Positions 8,578 through 16,761 of a stretch of DNA of 64,000 nt are shown here, piece after piece. The first letter of the stretch is position 1; every line of letters begins with the position of its first letter. The notes beneath the pieces were generated by a model that saw only the letters and a list, made by a program, of their open reading frames with translations, ran no database searches and was not told the origin of the DNA. Made by a program: the position numbers and the translations under genes. This DNA is from CAYRXM01 sp964449465 (GTDB taxonomy: Bacteria; Chloroflexota; Anaerolineae; JAFGEY01): assembly GCA_964449465.1 (NCBI GenBank), contig CAYVBK010000001.1:140124-204123 (forward strand). The letters run 5' to 3'.

Positions 8578-9240
8578 ATGAGTTCAGCGATCACCATCCG
8601 AGGCACTCGTGATGGCCTGCGCATCTCGTTGGGCGCCGGCGAGGTAGGCTCTCTGGCCACCGAACTGCGCGAACTGCTCTTCGAGCGAGCCTCTTTTTTC
8701 GGTGGCGGCCAGGTGATTCTGCATCTGCGCGAACATGCATTGACCTGGGCCAACCTGTCGCTCATCTTGCAGGTATTGGCCGAGTATCAGATATCCGTGC
8801 GCAGCATCCTCGGCCCAGACGCGCCGCCGGAGACCGCTCCCCAGGCGGCCGCGCCGGTAGTGGAGTCTGTTTCGCCGCCCGCACCGCCATCCACGCCGCC
8901 GCCCGATTCCAGCGAGGGGATTTTGGTGCGGCGCACGCTGCGTTCGGGACAGTCGGTGCAGCACGCCGGGCATGTGGTGGTTTTGGGCGATGTCAACCCC
9001 GGCGCCGAAATAGTAGCGCAGGGAGATATTGTGGTGTGGGGACATTTGCGTGGCATTGTTCACGCCGGAGCGGGCGGCGACCAGGAACGCTGCATCTGCG
9101 CTTTGCGCCTGTCGCCCACCCAACTGCGCATCGGAAGTCACATTGCCCGCCCGCCAGAAAGCCGGGCGCGCCTCAAGCACGGGCAGCCTGAAAAGGCCTT
9201 TGTGCTGGATGGACAGATTGTGGTCGAACCGTTTAGCTGA
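8578..9240 (+). CDS. minC: Septum-site inhibitor MinC
   Basis: FtsZ polymerisation antagonist, about 220 residues. The N-terminal domain (about 1-80) is followed by a Pro/Ala linker and the typical beta-helix C-terminal domain beginning RTLRSGQSVQHAGHVVVLGD and continuing through GAEIVAQGDIVVWG. That domain binds MinD. ATG 8578 follows GGGAG at seven bases; longer upstream readings lack a ribosome site. It heads minC-minD-minE-rodA. Confidence 0.93.
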   Translation: MSSAITIRGTRDGLRISLGAGEVGSLATELRELLFERASFFGGGQVILHLREHALTWANLSLILQVLAEYQISVRSILGPDAPPETAPQAAAPVVESVSPPAPPSTPPPDSSEGILVRRTLRSGQSVQHAGHVVVLGDVNPGAEIVAQGDIVVWGHLRGIVHAGAGGDQERCICALRLSPTQLRIGSHIARPPESRARLKHGQPEKAFVLDGQIVVEPFS

Positions 9241-9273
9241 TTGATTGTGGGGGGCCGATTTTCGGAGGAAGAA

Positions 9274-10083
9274 ATGCCAGCCAGGATATTGACCGTGACA
9301 TCTGGAAAAGGAGGGGTGGGCAAAACCACGCTCACTGCCAACCTGAGTGTGGCTTTGGCTATGCGCGGCCAGCGCATAGTGGCCATTGACGCCGACATTG
9401 GCCTGCGCAACCTCGACGTGGTGATGGGGCTGGAAAATCGCATCGTCTATGACCTGGTGGATGTGGTTGAGGGCCGCTGTCGTCTGCGCCAGGCGATGGT
9501 GCGTGACAAGCGATTCTCCGAGTTGTACCTCTTGCCGGCAGCACAAACCCGCGACAAGGATGCGGTCAACCCTGACCAAATGATCGATCTGTGTGAGTCT
9601 TTGCGCCCCGACCTGGACTTTATCATCCTCGATTCGCCGGCCGGCATCGAACAGGGCTTTCGTAACGCCGTAGCCCCGGCCGATCAGGTGATCATTGTCA
9701 CCACACCCGAAATGTCGGCAGTGCGAGATGCCGACCGCATCATTGGCCTGTTGGAGGCGGCCGAAAAACGCACCATGTCCCTGGTGATCAATCGGATTCG
9801 CCCTGAAATGGTGCGCCGCGAGGATATGCTGAGCATGGACGATGTGCTGGATGTGCTGGCCATTGACCTGTTGGGTGTGGTGCCCGAAGATGAAAAAATC
9901 ATCGTTTCGACCAACCGGGGTCGTCCCCTGGCAATGGACGATCATGCACCGTCGGGACAGGCTTTTAGCAACATTGCCCGCCGCATTATGGGCGAAGAGG
10001 TGCCGCTGATGTCCTTTGAAAAGGAAAACCTGTTCGCCCGCCTCAAACGATTTTTTGGCCCAAGCTCGCAAGCCCGACCGTAA
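9274..10083 (+). CDS. minD: Septum-site ATPase MinD
   Basis: Deviant Walker A ATPase, 269 residues, that recruits MinC to the membrane and is cycled by MinE. The SGKGGVGKTT motif (about 10-19), the DADIGLRNLD segment and ILDSPAGIE are visible. The C-terminus ends in an amphipathic basic helix (LFARLKRFF), the usual membrane-targeting sequence. ATG 9274 follows TCGGAGGAAGAA. The gene sits 33 bases after minC. Confidence 0.96.
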   Translation: MPARILTVTSGKGGVGKTTLTANLSVALAMRGQRIVAIDADIGLRNLDVVMGLENRIVYDLVDVVEGRCRLRQAMVRDKRFSELYLLPAAQTRDKDAVNPDQMIDLCESLRPDLDFIILDSPAGIEQGFRNAVAPADQVIIVTTPEMSAVRDADRIIGLLEAAEKRTMSLVINRIRPEMVRREDMLSMDDVLDVLAIDLLGVVPEDEKIIVSTNRGRPLAMDDHAPSGQAFSNIARRIMGEEVPLMSFEKENLFARLKRFFGPSSQARP

Positions 10084-10119
10084 TTCAAATGGCTGCTGGT
10101 ATCTTGAGAGGAAAGTGAC

Positions 10120-10389
10120 ATGAGCCTGTTCAATCTGTTCAAAGCCAAAGAGCCTTCCAGCCGCCAGGTGGCCAAAGAGCGGCTGCAACTTGTGCTGGTC
10201 CACGATCGCACCCAAATTTCGCCGCAACTGCTTGAGACGATCAAGGATGAGATCATTGATGTGATCTCGAAATATGTCGAAATCGAACGGCAGGGAGTCG
10301 AGATCACGTTTACGCAAAATCGCCGCGAAAGCCGCTTGCAGGCCGACATTCCCTTACTTCAGGGGCAGCGTCAGCGGGCGGTGCGCTAG
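10120..10389 (+). CDS. minE: Min oscillation factor MinE
   Basis: 89 residues, typical of the family. The N-terminal amphipathic segment, the KERLQLVLVHDR MinD-activating motif (about 19-30) and the topological specificity domain (ISKYVEI...VEITF) are recognisable. It stimulates MinD ATPase and positions the Min gradient. AGAGGAAAG precedes the ATG. Confidence 0.94.
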   Translation: MSLFNLFKAKEPSSRQVAKERLQLVLVHDRTQISPQLLETIKDEIIDVISKYVEIERQGVEITFTQNRRESRLQADIPLLQGQRQRAVR

Positions 10390-10401
10390 GCCCAGGCCAA
10401 A

Positions 10402-11493
10402 ATGGATAGACGCGTCTGGCAGCGATATGATTTTGTCTTGACCATCACCACCATGCTGCTGTTGGGCTATGGGGTGATGATGATTTACAGCGCATCGCAT
10501 GATGTACCAACCATCGCCGATTCGGCTATGCGTCAGGCCATTTTTGCTGCCGGCGGCATCTTGATCGGGCTGGGTGTTACCTGGATTGACTATCGCCTGT
10601 ACGATTCGCTGGTCATCCCCGGCTATGTGCTGATGATCGTCCTGCTGGTGTTGGTTTTGCTGGTGGGGCAGGTCTCTTTTGGCGCACAGCGATCCATTGA
10701 TCTCGGCATCATTGACTTGCAGCCCTCAGAATTGAGCAAGCTGTTGATGATTATCTCGCTGGCGGCCTTTTTAGCCCGGCGCGAAGAGCAGGTGGGGCGG
10801 CTGTCCACATTGATTTTGTCCATCTTGCTGACGGCTCTGCCTGTTTTTTTGATCTATCGGGAACCCGACCTGGGCACCTCTCTGGTATTGATCTTTATCT
10901 GGGTGGTCATGATTTTTGCGTCGGGCATGCCGTTGCTCTATCTGGGCATCCTGGCCGGGGCAGGCGTGGCTGCTGTCCCACTGCTGTGGATGGTGATGCG
11001 CGATTATATGCGCAAACGGCTGATCATCTTTTTGAACCCCAAAAGCGACCCACAGGCTTATTACAATATCGAACAGGCCCTCTTTGCCATCGGATCGGGC
11101 GGATGGTGGGGCAAGGGGTATATGCAAGGCACGCAGAGCCAGTTGGGTTTTTTGGTGGTGCAGCACACCGACTTTATCTTTTCGGTGATCGGTGAAGAGA
11201 TGGGTCTGATCGGGGCTCTGCTGCTGTTTGTCTTGTTTGCCGTGCTGCTGTTGCGCATTTTGAGAGCAGCCCACATGGCCCGCGACACTTTTGGACGGCT
11301 GATCTGTGTGGGAGTGGCAGCCTGGTTCTTTTTTCAGGCCGGCGTAAACATTGGCATGAACCTCAATCTGTTGCCGGTCACCGGGCTGCCTCTGCCGTTG
11401 ATCAGCTATGGCGGCAGTTCGTTGGTGCCGATGCTGATCACTCTGGGCATCGTGCAAAGCGTGCTGCTCCGCCACCGCAAGATTGAATTTTGA
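10402..11493 (+). CDS. rodA: RodA/FtsW family SEDS glycosyltransferase
   Basis: Peptidoglycan polymerase of the SEDS family with about ten membrane helices in 363 residues. Signatures include YREPDLGTSLV, GKGYMQGTQSQLGFLVVQHTD, FIFSVIGEE and LPLPLISYGGSS. The overall form is RodA-like rather than FtsW-like, so it probably works in side-wall elongation with a class B penicillin-binding protein encoded elsewhere. It starts 12 bases after minE, so cell-shape and division-site genes share an operon. Confidence 0.92.
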   Translation: MDRRVWQRYDFVLTITTMLLLGYGVMMIYSASHDVPTIADSAMRQAIFAAGGILIGLGVTWIDYRLYDSLVIPGYVLMIVLLVLVLLVGQVSFGAQRSIDLGIIDLQPSELSKLLMIISLAAFLARREEQVGRLSTLILSILLTALPVFLIYREPDLGTSLVLIFIWVVMIFASGMPLLYLGILAGAGVAAVPLLWMVMRDYMRKRLIIFLNPKSDPQAYYNIEQALFAIGSGGWWGKGYMQGTQSQLGFLVVQHTDFIFSVIGEEMGLIGALLLFVLFAVLLLRILRAAHMARDTFGRLICVGVAAWFFFQAGVNIGMNLNLLPVTGLPLPLISYGGSSLVPMLITLGIVQSVLLRHRKIEF

Positions 11494-11506
11494 GGGAGGT
11501 TTCACC

Positions 11507-11620
11507 ATGTTGTCATCTTTGAGTCCCAAAATCCGCCTGCTGCTGTCGGTGATGCTGTTTCTACTGGTCAGCATTTTTGGGTTTGTCTGCCTGCTATTGA
11601 CAGGCAAGATGATACCTTGA
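11507..11620 (+). CDS. 37-residue single-helix membrane protein
   Basis: A short ORF directly after rodA, preceded by the strong site TGAGGGAGG six bases before ATG 11507. It encodes a short basic N-terminus (LSSLSPKIR) followed by one hydrophobic helix of about 22 residues and a TGKMIP tail. Its spacing and ribosome site suggest a genuine last gene of the min-rodA operon. I do not recognise a family. The stop abuts the convergent oxidoreductase gene. Confidence 0.55.
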   Translation: MLSSLSPKIRLLLSVMLFLLVSIFGFVCLLLTGKMIP

Positions 11621-12172
11621 TCATGTCCCCAAAGCGGCCCGGACATAGTCGGCGCCTCGATACAGGGCGCGTTTATTCGGCTCGATAAACTGCTGTTTGC
11701 GCCCTTCCAGGTGCTGATCCAACACCCTTTCGATGGCCTGGAGCGGGACCACCGGTTTTTGCGCCAACATAGCCCCCAGCAGAACCACATTGGCCATCCT
11801 GACATTGCCCAATTCGGCCGCCAGGTCATTGGCCGGGGCTGTCACGGCCGTAATGTCATGGCGTTGGGCCGGCTGCCGCACCAGCGACGAGTTGATCACC
11901 AGCAGACCATCTGGCCGCACCAATGATTCATATTTGATCATAGATTCTGGATTTAGCACCACCGCCACCGTGGGGTTGCGAATGATCGGCGAACCGATGG
12001 GTTGGTCCGACAGAATCACGATGCAATGAGCCGTGCCGCCGCGCATTTCAGGGCCATAAGAAGGAATCCATGTCACCTGCCAGCCGGCATCCATACCGGC
12101 GTATGTCAGCAGTTGCCCGGCAAACAGGGCGCCCTGCCCGCCGAAACCGGAAAAAACGATCTCTTCTTGCAT
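11621..12172 (-). CDS. 2-oxoacid:ferredoxin oxidoreductase, gamma subunit
   Basis: 183 residues. The N-terminal IVFSGFGGQG (about 5-14) and IPSYGPEMRGGTAHC motifs are diagnostic of the gamma domain of pyruvate, 2-oxoglutarate or 2-oxoisovalerate:ferredoxin oxidoreductases. It takes part in oxidative decarboxylation of a 2-oxoacid to acyl-CoA with reduction of ferredoxin. The ATG overlaps the stop of the beta-subunit gene by one base (TAATG), so translation is coupled. The substrate class (KorC/VorC-like) is not certain. Confidence 0.9.
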   Translation of the reverse strand: MQEEIVFSGFGGQGALFAGQLLTYAGMDAGWQVTWIPSYGPEMRGGTAHCIVILSDQPIGSPIIRNPTVAVVLNPESMIKYESLVRPDGLLVINSSLVRQPAQRHDITAVTAPANDLAAELGNVRMANVVLLGAMLAQKPVVPLQAIERVLDQHLEGRKQQFIEPNKRALYRGADYVRAALGT

Positions 12173-12975
12173 TATTTCCCCCTGGATTGGCTCTTGGCCG
12201 ATTGGCCACCGGACGATAGCTCGTTGACTTCGGGACGGACCTTGTAATCGCCCAACGGGTAATAGGCCAGCATTTTTTCTTCGACAAAGCGCAGCGATTC
12301 GGTGGGCGACATGCCCCAGTTGGTGGGACAATTGGAGACGACTTCGACCAGCGAGTAGCCCAGTCCGGCCATTTGAGCTAAAAAAGCAGTGCGGATTGCT
12401 GTTTTGAGGCTGCGAATGTGCCTGGGGTGGGTGGCTGTGCGCCGCACCACATAGGCCGCGCCGTCAAGTTGAGAGATCAACTCGCAGACACGAATGGGAA
12501 ACCCGGCCGTTTGCACATCGCGGCCAAAAGGTGATGAGGTAGTGACCATCCCCGGCAGGGTGGTAGGGGCCATTTGCCCACCGGTCATGCCGTAAACGGC
12601 ATTGTTGACAAAGATGGTGGTGATCCGCTCGCCGCGCGCCGCCGCATGCACCACCTCGGCCGCGCCGATAGAGGCCAGATCGCCATCGCCTTGATAGGTG
12701 AATACCACCCGGTCGGGCAGCACACGCTTGAGGCCGGTAGCCATCGCCGGCGCACGACCATGCGCCGCTTCGGCAAAATCGCAGTTGAAATAATTGTAGG
12801 CCAGCACCGCACAGCCTACCGGAGCAATGCCAATGGTTTTTTCACGGATGTGGAGGTCATCCAACACTTCGGCAACCACCCGATGGATGATGCCGTGAAT
12901 GCATCCGGGGCAGTAATGCGTAGGGGTTTCGGTCAATGAGTGGGGACGCTGAAAGACAATCTGTTCTTCGGTCAT
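12172..12975 (-). CDS. 2-oxoacid:ferredoxin oxidoreductase, beta (TPP) subunit
   Basis: Thiamine diphosphate-binding subunit, 267 residues. YCPGCIHG (about 21-28) is the usual N-terminal motif; GDGDLASIG (96-104) with NNAVYGMTGGQMAPTT forms the TPP/metal site. It resembles KorB/VorB rather than pyruvate-specific PorB. ATG 12975 follows AAAGGAGAG. It is the first gene of its operon, and no alpha or ferredoxin-like delta subunit adjoins it, which is unusual. Confidence 0.92.
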   Translation of the reverse strand: MTEEQIVFQRPHSLTETPTHYCPGCIHGIIHRVVAEVLDDLHIREKTIGIAPVGCAVLAYNYFNCDFAEAAHGRAPAMATGLKRVLPDRVVFTYQGDGDLASIGAAEVVHAAARGERITTIFVNNAVYGMTGGQMAPTTLPGMVTTSSPFGRDVQTAGFPIRVCELISQLDGAAYVVRRTATHPRHIRSLKTAIRTAFLAQMAGLGYSLVEVVSNCPTNWGMSPTESLRFVEEKMLAYYPLGDYKVRPEVNELSSGGQSAKSQSRGK

Positions 12976-13040
12976 TCGTTCTCTCCTTTGAGAACATCTC
13001 TTGAAAAATTTTGGCGCAAGTCGCTTGATGGCTCAAATTT

Positions 13041-13069
13041 ATTATACTATAAACCGCTCAGGTGAGCAA
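13041..13069 (-). promoter_or_regulatory. Promoter of the oxidoreductase operon
   Basis: On the minus strand TTGCTC, a 17-bp spacer and a perfect TATAAT (plus-strand 13041-13046) lie about 66 bases upstream of the beta-subunit start. This argues that transcription begins here and that no alpha gene precedes it. Confidence 0.75.
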
Positions 13070-13095
13070 TCGTTTATTAAGGGGAAGAAGAAATT

Positions 13096-14781
13096 TTGAA
13101 CGTCAAACGAAATACTTTAACCAGGATTTACATTTTTTTACATCCAATCTGGACATCACCCTGGTCAGGGTATTTGCTTTGTCTGATCGGCCTGACTGCC
13201 ATCCTTTACTGGCGCCGACCAGACGCTTTTTACAACCCTCAATTGTGGGCCGAGGATGGCACTCGTTTTTTTCCCAACGCTTTTTTCGCGGGGGTCAGGT
13301 CGTTGACCATGCCCTTTGCCGGTTATTTTCACACAGCAGGACGGTTGGTGGCTCTGGTGGGTAGCTGGTTTCCGGTGCGATATGTGCCACATTGGTATGG
13401 ATTTGCTTCCTGGGCGATATTGGCCGGCATTGTGGGATTGATCTATAGTTCGCGCTTTGCTTTTGGGCCGAGAACCAAGCTACTGTTGGGGCTGGCCCTG
13501 GTGGCCAACACAGCAGACAATGAGGTGTTTTTCAACCTGGCCAACTGGGCCACATTGAGCAGCTTTTTCTGGCTGCTGCTGGCTATGGCCGACGAACCTC
13601 GCTCGCGCCGCCAGTCTACGGTTGATATTTTGCTCCTGACCTTGATGGGTTTAAATTCGCCATTTGTGATTTCTCTATGGCCGCTGTTTTTGATGCGCTG
13701 GCGTGTTCGCCGTACCCGGCACAGCCTGATTTTGTTCCTTTTGAGCCTGACGATTGTCGCCATCCAGGTATGGAACATGATCTCTCGGATCCAAAAAGAA
13801 GGACCACTACCCAATACCGGTATGGTTCTGATTGATGGGCTGATCTACCGCTTTGGGTCTATGTTTTTGGGCGAGCAAGTATATAACCTGCACCTGACCA
13901 ACCCGCTGCGGATTTATGGCCTGGCCCTGATCGGCGTGACCTACGGCAGTCTGCTCTGGTTTGCCATAAAGCAAAAAAACTGGTCGTCGCTGTCCATCAC
14001 TTTGGGCGGCCTGCTGGCGGCGTTGCTTTCGCTCTATGTCATGCGACACGATTCGGGAGTGATAATCCGTTCTGCCGGGCGGCATTTCTTTATCCCGGCG
14101 GTCACAATGATCTGGGCGCTGATTTTGTCCGGTATCAAGCCGGCAGCCTGGCGATGGATACCGCTGGCCATGATCTGGATCGCTTTTGCTTTTTTGACAC
14201 CCTCTCACAAAAACCAGATCATGCCCGACCTGCATTGGGCCGAACATGTGGCTCAATGCGTAGGCACCAAGCCGGTGTGTAAAATTCCGATCAACCCGGT
14301 CTGGGACCCGCCGGTTTGGTTTGCGACCATGAGTTCGCACGTTTTTCAAGTGCCAGAAATCGCCCAGCCTATGTCGGCGCAGTTTGGTGGACAAATTGAC
14401 TTTTTAGGATATGAAAAACTGGACAACTCGTCCTCGCTCGATCTTAAACTGGTGTGGCGCGCCGCCGCCAGGATGAATGAAAACTATCAATTCTTTGTCC
14501 ATGTTTTTGCCCGGTATGACCTGACACAGATCGGAATGCAGCGAGACACTATGCCGCTGAACTGGCAGTATCCTACCTCCAAATGGCTAGACCGTGAGAT
14601 CGTCGTTGATCAGGTTACGCTGGACCTGGCCTCACTCACATCCGGTAATTATCAGGTGGGCATAGGCTGGTATGATCCTGTCGCCCCCAACATGCCTCGC
14701 CTGACCGCTGTAGATACGACTACCGGTGAAATATGGGCGCACAATATGGTCATTCTACCGTTCGATTTGGTCATTCCTTGA
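13096..14781 (+). CDS. Polytopic membrane protein with C-terminal beta domain
   Basis: 561 residues. About ten hydrophobic helices occupy roughly residues 20-370, with acidic LWAEDGTRFF early in the protein, reminiscent of the Asp/Glu motif of GT-C glycosyltransferases. A C-terminal extracytoplasmic part (about 425-560) looks beta-rich, with phrases such as SGNYQVGIGWYDP, and matches the style of the tails of the proteins at 16762 and 50228. I do not recognise a named family; sugar transfer or O-antigen-like polymer handling is inferred from context. It starts with TTG after AAGGGGAAG. It runs into a GT4 gene. Confidence 0.65.
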   Translation: MNVKRNTLTRIYIFLHPIWTSPWSGYLLCLIGLTAILYWRRPDAFYNPQLWAEDGTRFFPNAFFAGVRSLTMPFAGYFHTAGRLVALVGSWFPVRYVPHWYGFASWAILAGIVGLIYSSRFAFGPRTKLLLGLALVANTADNEVFFNLANWATLSSFFWLLLAMADEPRSRRQSTVDILLLTLMGLNSPFVISLWPLFLMRWRVRRTRHSLILFLLSLTIVAIQVWNMISRIQKEGPLPNTGMVLIDGLIYRFGSMFLGEQVYNLHLTNPLRIYGLALIGVTYGSLLWFAIKQKNWSSLSITLGGLLAALLSLYVMRHDSGVIIRSAGRHFFIPAVTMIWALILSGIKPAAWRWIPLAMIWIAFAFLTPSHKNQIMPDLHWAEHVAQCVGTKPVCKIPINPVWDPPVWFATMSSHVFQVPEIAQPMSAQFGGQIDFLGYEKLDNSSSLDLKLVWRAAARMNENYQFFVHVFARYDLTQIGMQRDTMPLNWQYPTSKWLDREIVVDQVTLDLASLTSGNYQVGIGWYDPVAPNMPRLTAVDTTTGEIWAHNMVILPFDLVIP

Positions 14782-14815
14782 TCCAAGATCGAACACTACA
14801 TAGTCTGAGGAAACA

Positions 14816-15928
14816 GTGCGCGTCTTGATGATTTCCAAAGCCTGTATCACCGGCATCTATCAGCGCAAACTGGAAGAAATCGCCAGGTTGGGCATTGATT
14901 TAACCGTGATTGTGCCGCCGGGTTGGCGCGATGGGCGACGTTGGTTGCCATTAGAGCGCGCTCGCACACAGGGCTATCGGCTGCAAGTGTTGCCGATGGC
15001 CTTGAACGGCTCTTTTCATCTGCATTTTTACCCACATCTCAAATCACTGATCCATGAGACCCGGTCACAGTTGCTGCACATAGACGAAGAGCCGTACAAT
15101 CTGTCCACCTGGCAGGCCACCCGCCTGGCACAAAAGGCCGGCTGTCCGTCCATCTTTTTCACCTGGCAAAACCTGCTGCGCCGATACCCGCCCCCCTTTA
15201 ACTGGATTGAGCGCGATGTGTATCATTGCAGTGCGTATGGCATCGCCGGAAACCAGGAAGCAAGCCAGGTCTTGCGCCAAAAAGGCTATGCCGGTCCGCT
15301 GCGGGTCATTCCGCAATTTGGCATTGACCCCGACCTGTATCCGCCGGCGTCTGCGCCGACCGATTCATCTTTTCGCATCGGCTATGTGGGCCGCCTAGTG
15401 CCAGAAAAAGGAGTAGCCGACCTGCTTCAGGCTGCCGCCGGGCTAACGGGCAACTGGCAACTGGCCTTGTTGGGCGGCGGCCCCGAGCGCAGCCGCTTGC
15501 AAACGCTGGCTGATGCGTTGCACATTTCACAGCGAGTGTCGTTTGAAGGACCAATTCCTTCACTCCAGGTGCCGGCATGGATGAGCCGGCTGCACACCCT
15601 GGTACTGCCCTCACACACCAGGCCCAACTGGAAAGAGCAGTTCGGTCGCGTGCTGATCGAAGCCATGGCCTGCGGCGTGCCGGTGATTGGTTCAGATTCG
15701 GGCGAAATTCCGCATGTCATCGGCCAGGCCGGCCTGATCTTTCCAGAGGGAAAAATCTACGAGTTGATAGCTCACCTGCACAACCTGATGCACGATGGTA
15801 CATTGTGGAGCGATTTGTCGCAGCGCGGACGAGAGCGGGTATCGGCTCATTTTACCCAGGCGCACATTGCCGATCAGACAGTGCAGGTGTATCGAGAGAT
15901 ATTATCGAGTCCAAGGGGGAAACTATGA
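14816..15928 (+). CDS. GT4 family glycosyltransferase
   Basis: GT-B retaining glycosyltransferase, 370 residues. The C-terminal nucleotide-sugar domain carries GYVGRLVPEKGV, LLGGGPE and the catalytic E-x7-E motif in KEQFGRVLIEAMACGVPVIG, all typical of family 4. The N-terminal acceptor domain begins VLMISKACITGIYQRKL. The acceptor is unknown, but neighbouring membrane sugar genes point to envelope polysaccharide or glycolipid synthesis. GTG 14816 is preceded by TGAGGAAA. The stop overlaps the next gene's ATG (ATGA). Confidence 0.93.
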   Translation: MRVLMISKACITGIYQRKLEEIARLGIDLTVIVPPGWRDGRRWLPLERARTQGYRLQVLPMALNGSFHLHFYPHLKSLIHETRSQLLHIDEEPYNLSTWQATRLAQKAGCPSIFFTWQNLLRRYPPPFNWIERDVYHCSAYGIAGNQEASQVLRQKGYAGPLRVIPQFGIDPDLYPPASAPTDSSFRIGYVGRLVPEKGVADLLQAAAGLTGNWQLALLGGGPERSRLQTLADALHISQRVSFEGPIPSLQVPAWMSRLHTLVLPSHTRPNWKEQFGRVLIEAMACGVPVIGSDSGEIPHVIGQAGLIFPEGKIYELIAHLHNLMHDGTLWSDLSQRGRERVSAHFTQAHIADQTVQVYREILSSPRGKL

Positions 15929-16761
15929 GCGTCAAAACCATCGAAATTGAAGCGAGGCTGTACGAGCGCGCCGCGGCGCGAGCCGCTCAGGAAGGCAAAA
16001 CGCTGGATCAATGGGTCAGAGATTATCTGGTTTCGTGGGTAGGTCCTGAACCTCCGGCAGTGATGATGCGCGAGACCCTCTATACGATCCGCGCCGGCGA
16101 TACTCTGGCCAAGATCGCTCTGGCCATGTATGGCGATGCCAAAAAATACACCCTGATCGCCGAATACAACAGCATCACCAGCCCCGGCATGATTCGCGTG
16201 GGGCAGCAACTACGCATCCCCTTTACCGAGCCGGCCGCGACCAGCACGCCGGTCGGGCGGCGGTTTCGTTTTCCGCTGAACAAGAGCGAAACCAACTATT
16301 TCAAGTTCGGCTCACTGTACCCATCGGGCGCGTGGATGGGCAAACCGCACCCCGGCGTAGATTTTCACGAATACGAGGGCGCCAATGTCTATGCCATCGG
16401 TGAAGGCACGGTGTTGATCAATCAGCTTGACCCCAACGGATACGGCCATTACCTGATGATCGAACACACTCTCACCAGCGGCGCCAAGGTGTATTCGCTG
16501 TATGGGCATCTCCAGTTCGACGATGCCTCGTTCACCTCGCCGCCGGTCAAGAGCCGTATCGTGGGCGAGAATGTGATCATCGGCCGGGAAGGCAAGACCG
16601 GCATGGCCAACAACATCCCTCACGTGCATTTTGAGATCAAAAAAACGGCCCAACTGGGCATGTACAGCCTGATCACACCGTACAACCTGAACGAGTATTT
16701 TTACGACCCATACGCGTTCATCAACGACCCCAACAACCTGTACCTGCCGGCGACAGCCTGA
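15925..16761 (+). CDS. RHH-like domain fused to LysM and M23 peptidase
   Basis: 278 residues from ATG 15925, which follows AAGGGGGAAA. Residues 1-40 (TIEIEARLYERAAARAA, then EEGK-like QEGKTLDQWVRDYL) look like a CopG/Arc ribbon-helix-helix domain. A LysM (about 52-99, YTIRAGDTLAKIA through VGQQLRIP) and a LytM/M23 metallopeptidase domain follow. Zn ligands are visible as H142/D146 (HPGVD) and H235 of H233-V-H235, with H195 in YGHL. M23 enzymes cleave peptidoglycan cross-bridges, yet no signal peptide or membrane helix precedes the domains. The RHH-like start is odd for a wall enzyme. It is coupled to the GT4 gene. Confidence 0.85.
   Translation: MSVKTIEIEARLYERAAARAAQEGKTLDQWVRDYLVSWVGPEPPAVMMRETLYTIRAGDTLAKIALAMYGDAKKYTLIAEYNSITSPGMIRVGQQLRIPFTEPAATSTPVGRRFRFPLNKSETNYFKFGSLYPSGAWMGKPHPGVDFHEYEGANVYAIGEGTVLINQLDPNGYGHYLMIEHTLTSGAKVYSLYGHLQFDDASFTSPPVKSRIVGENVIIGREGKTGMANNIPHVHFEIKKTAQLGMYSLITPYNLNEYFYDPYAFINDPNNLYLPATA

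Noticed and set aside
8584..10317. 577-codon open frame on the minus strand
   Set aside because: It lies wholly antisense to minC, minD and minE, whose motifs are unmistakable. It results from GC-rich third positions; no ribosome site or family is seen.
15577..15924. Upstream extension of the LysM-M23 gene
   Set aside because: It would overlap 350 bases of the GT4 gene out of frame. The ATG at 15925 has a good ribosome site.
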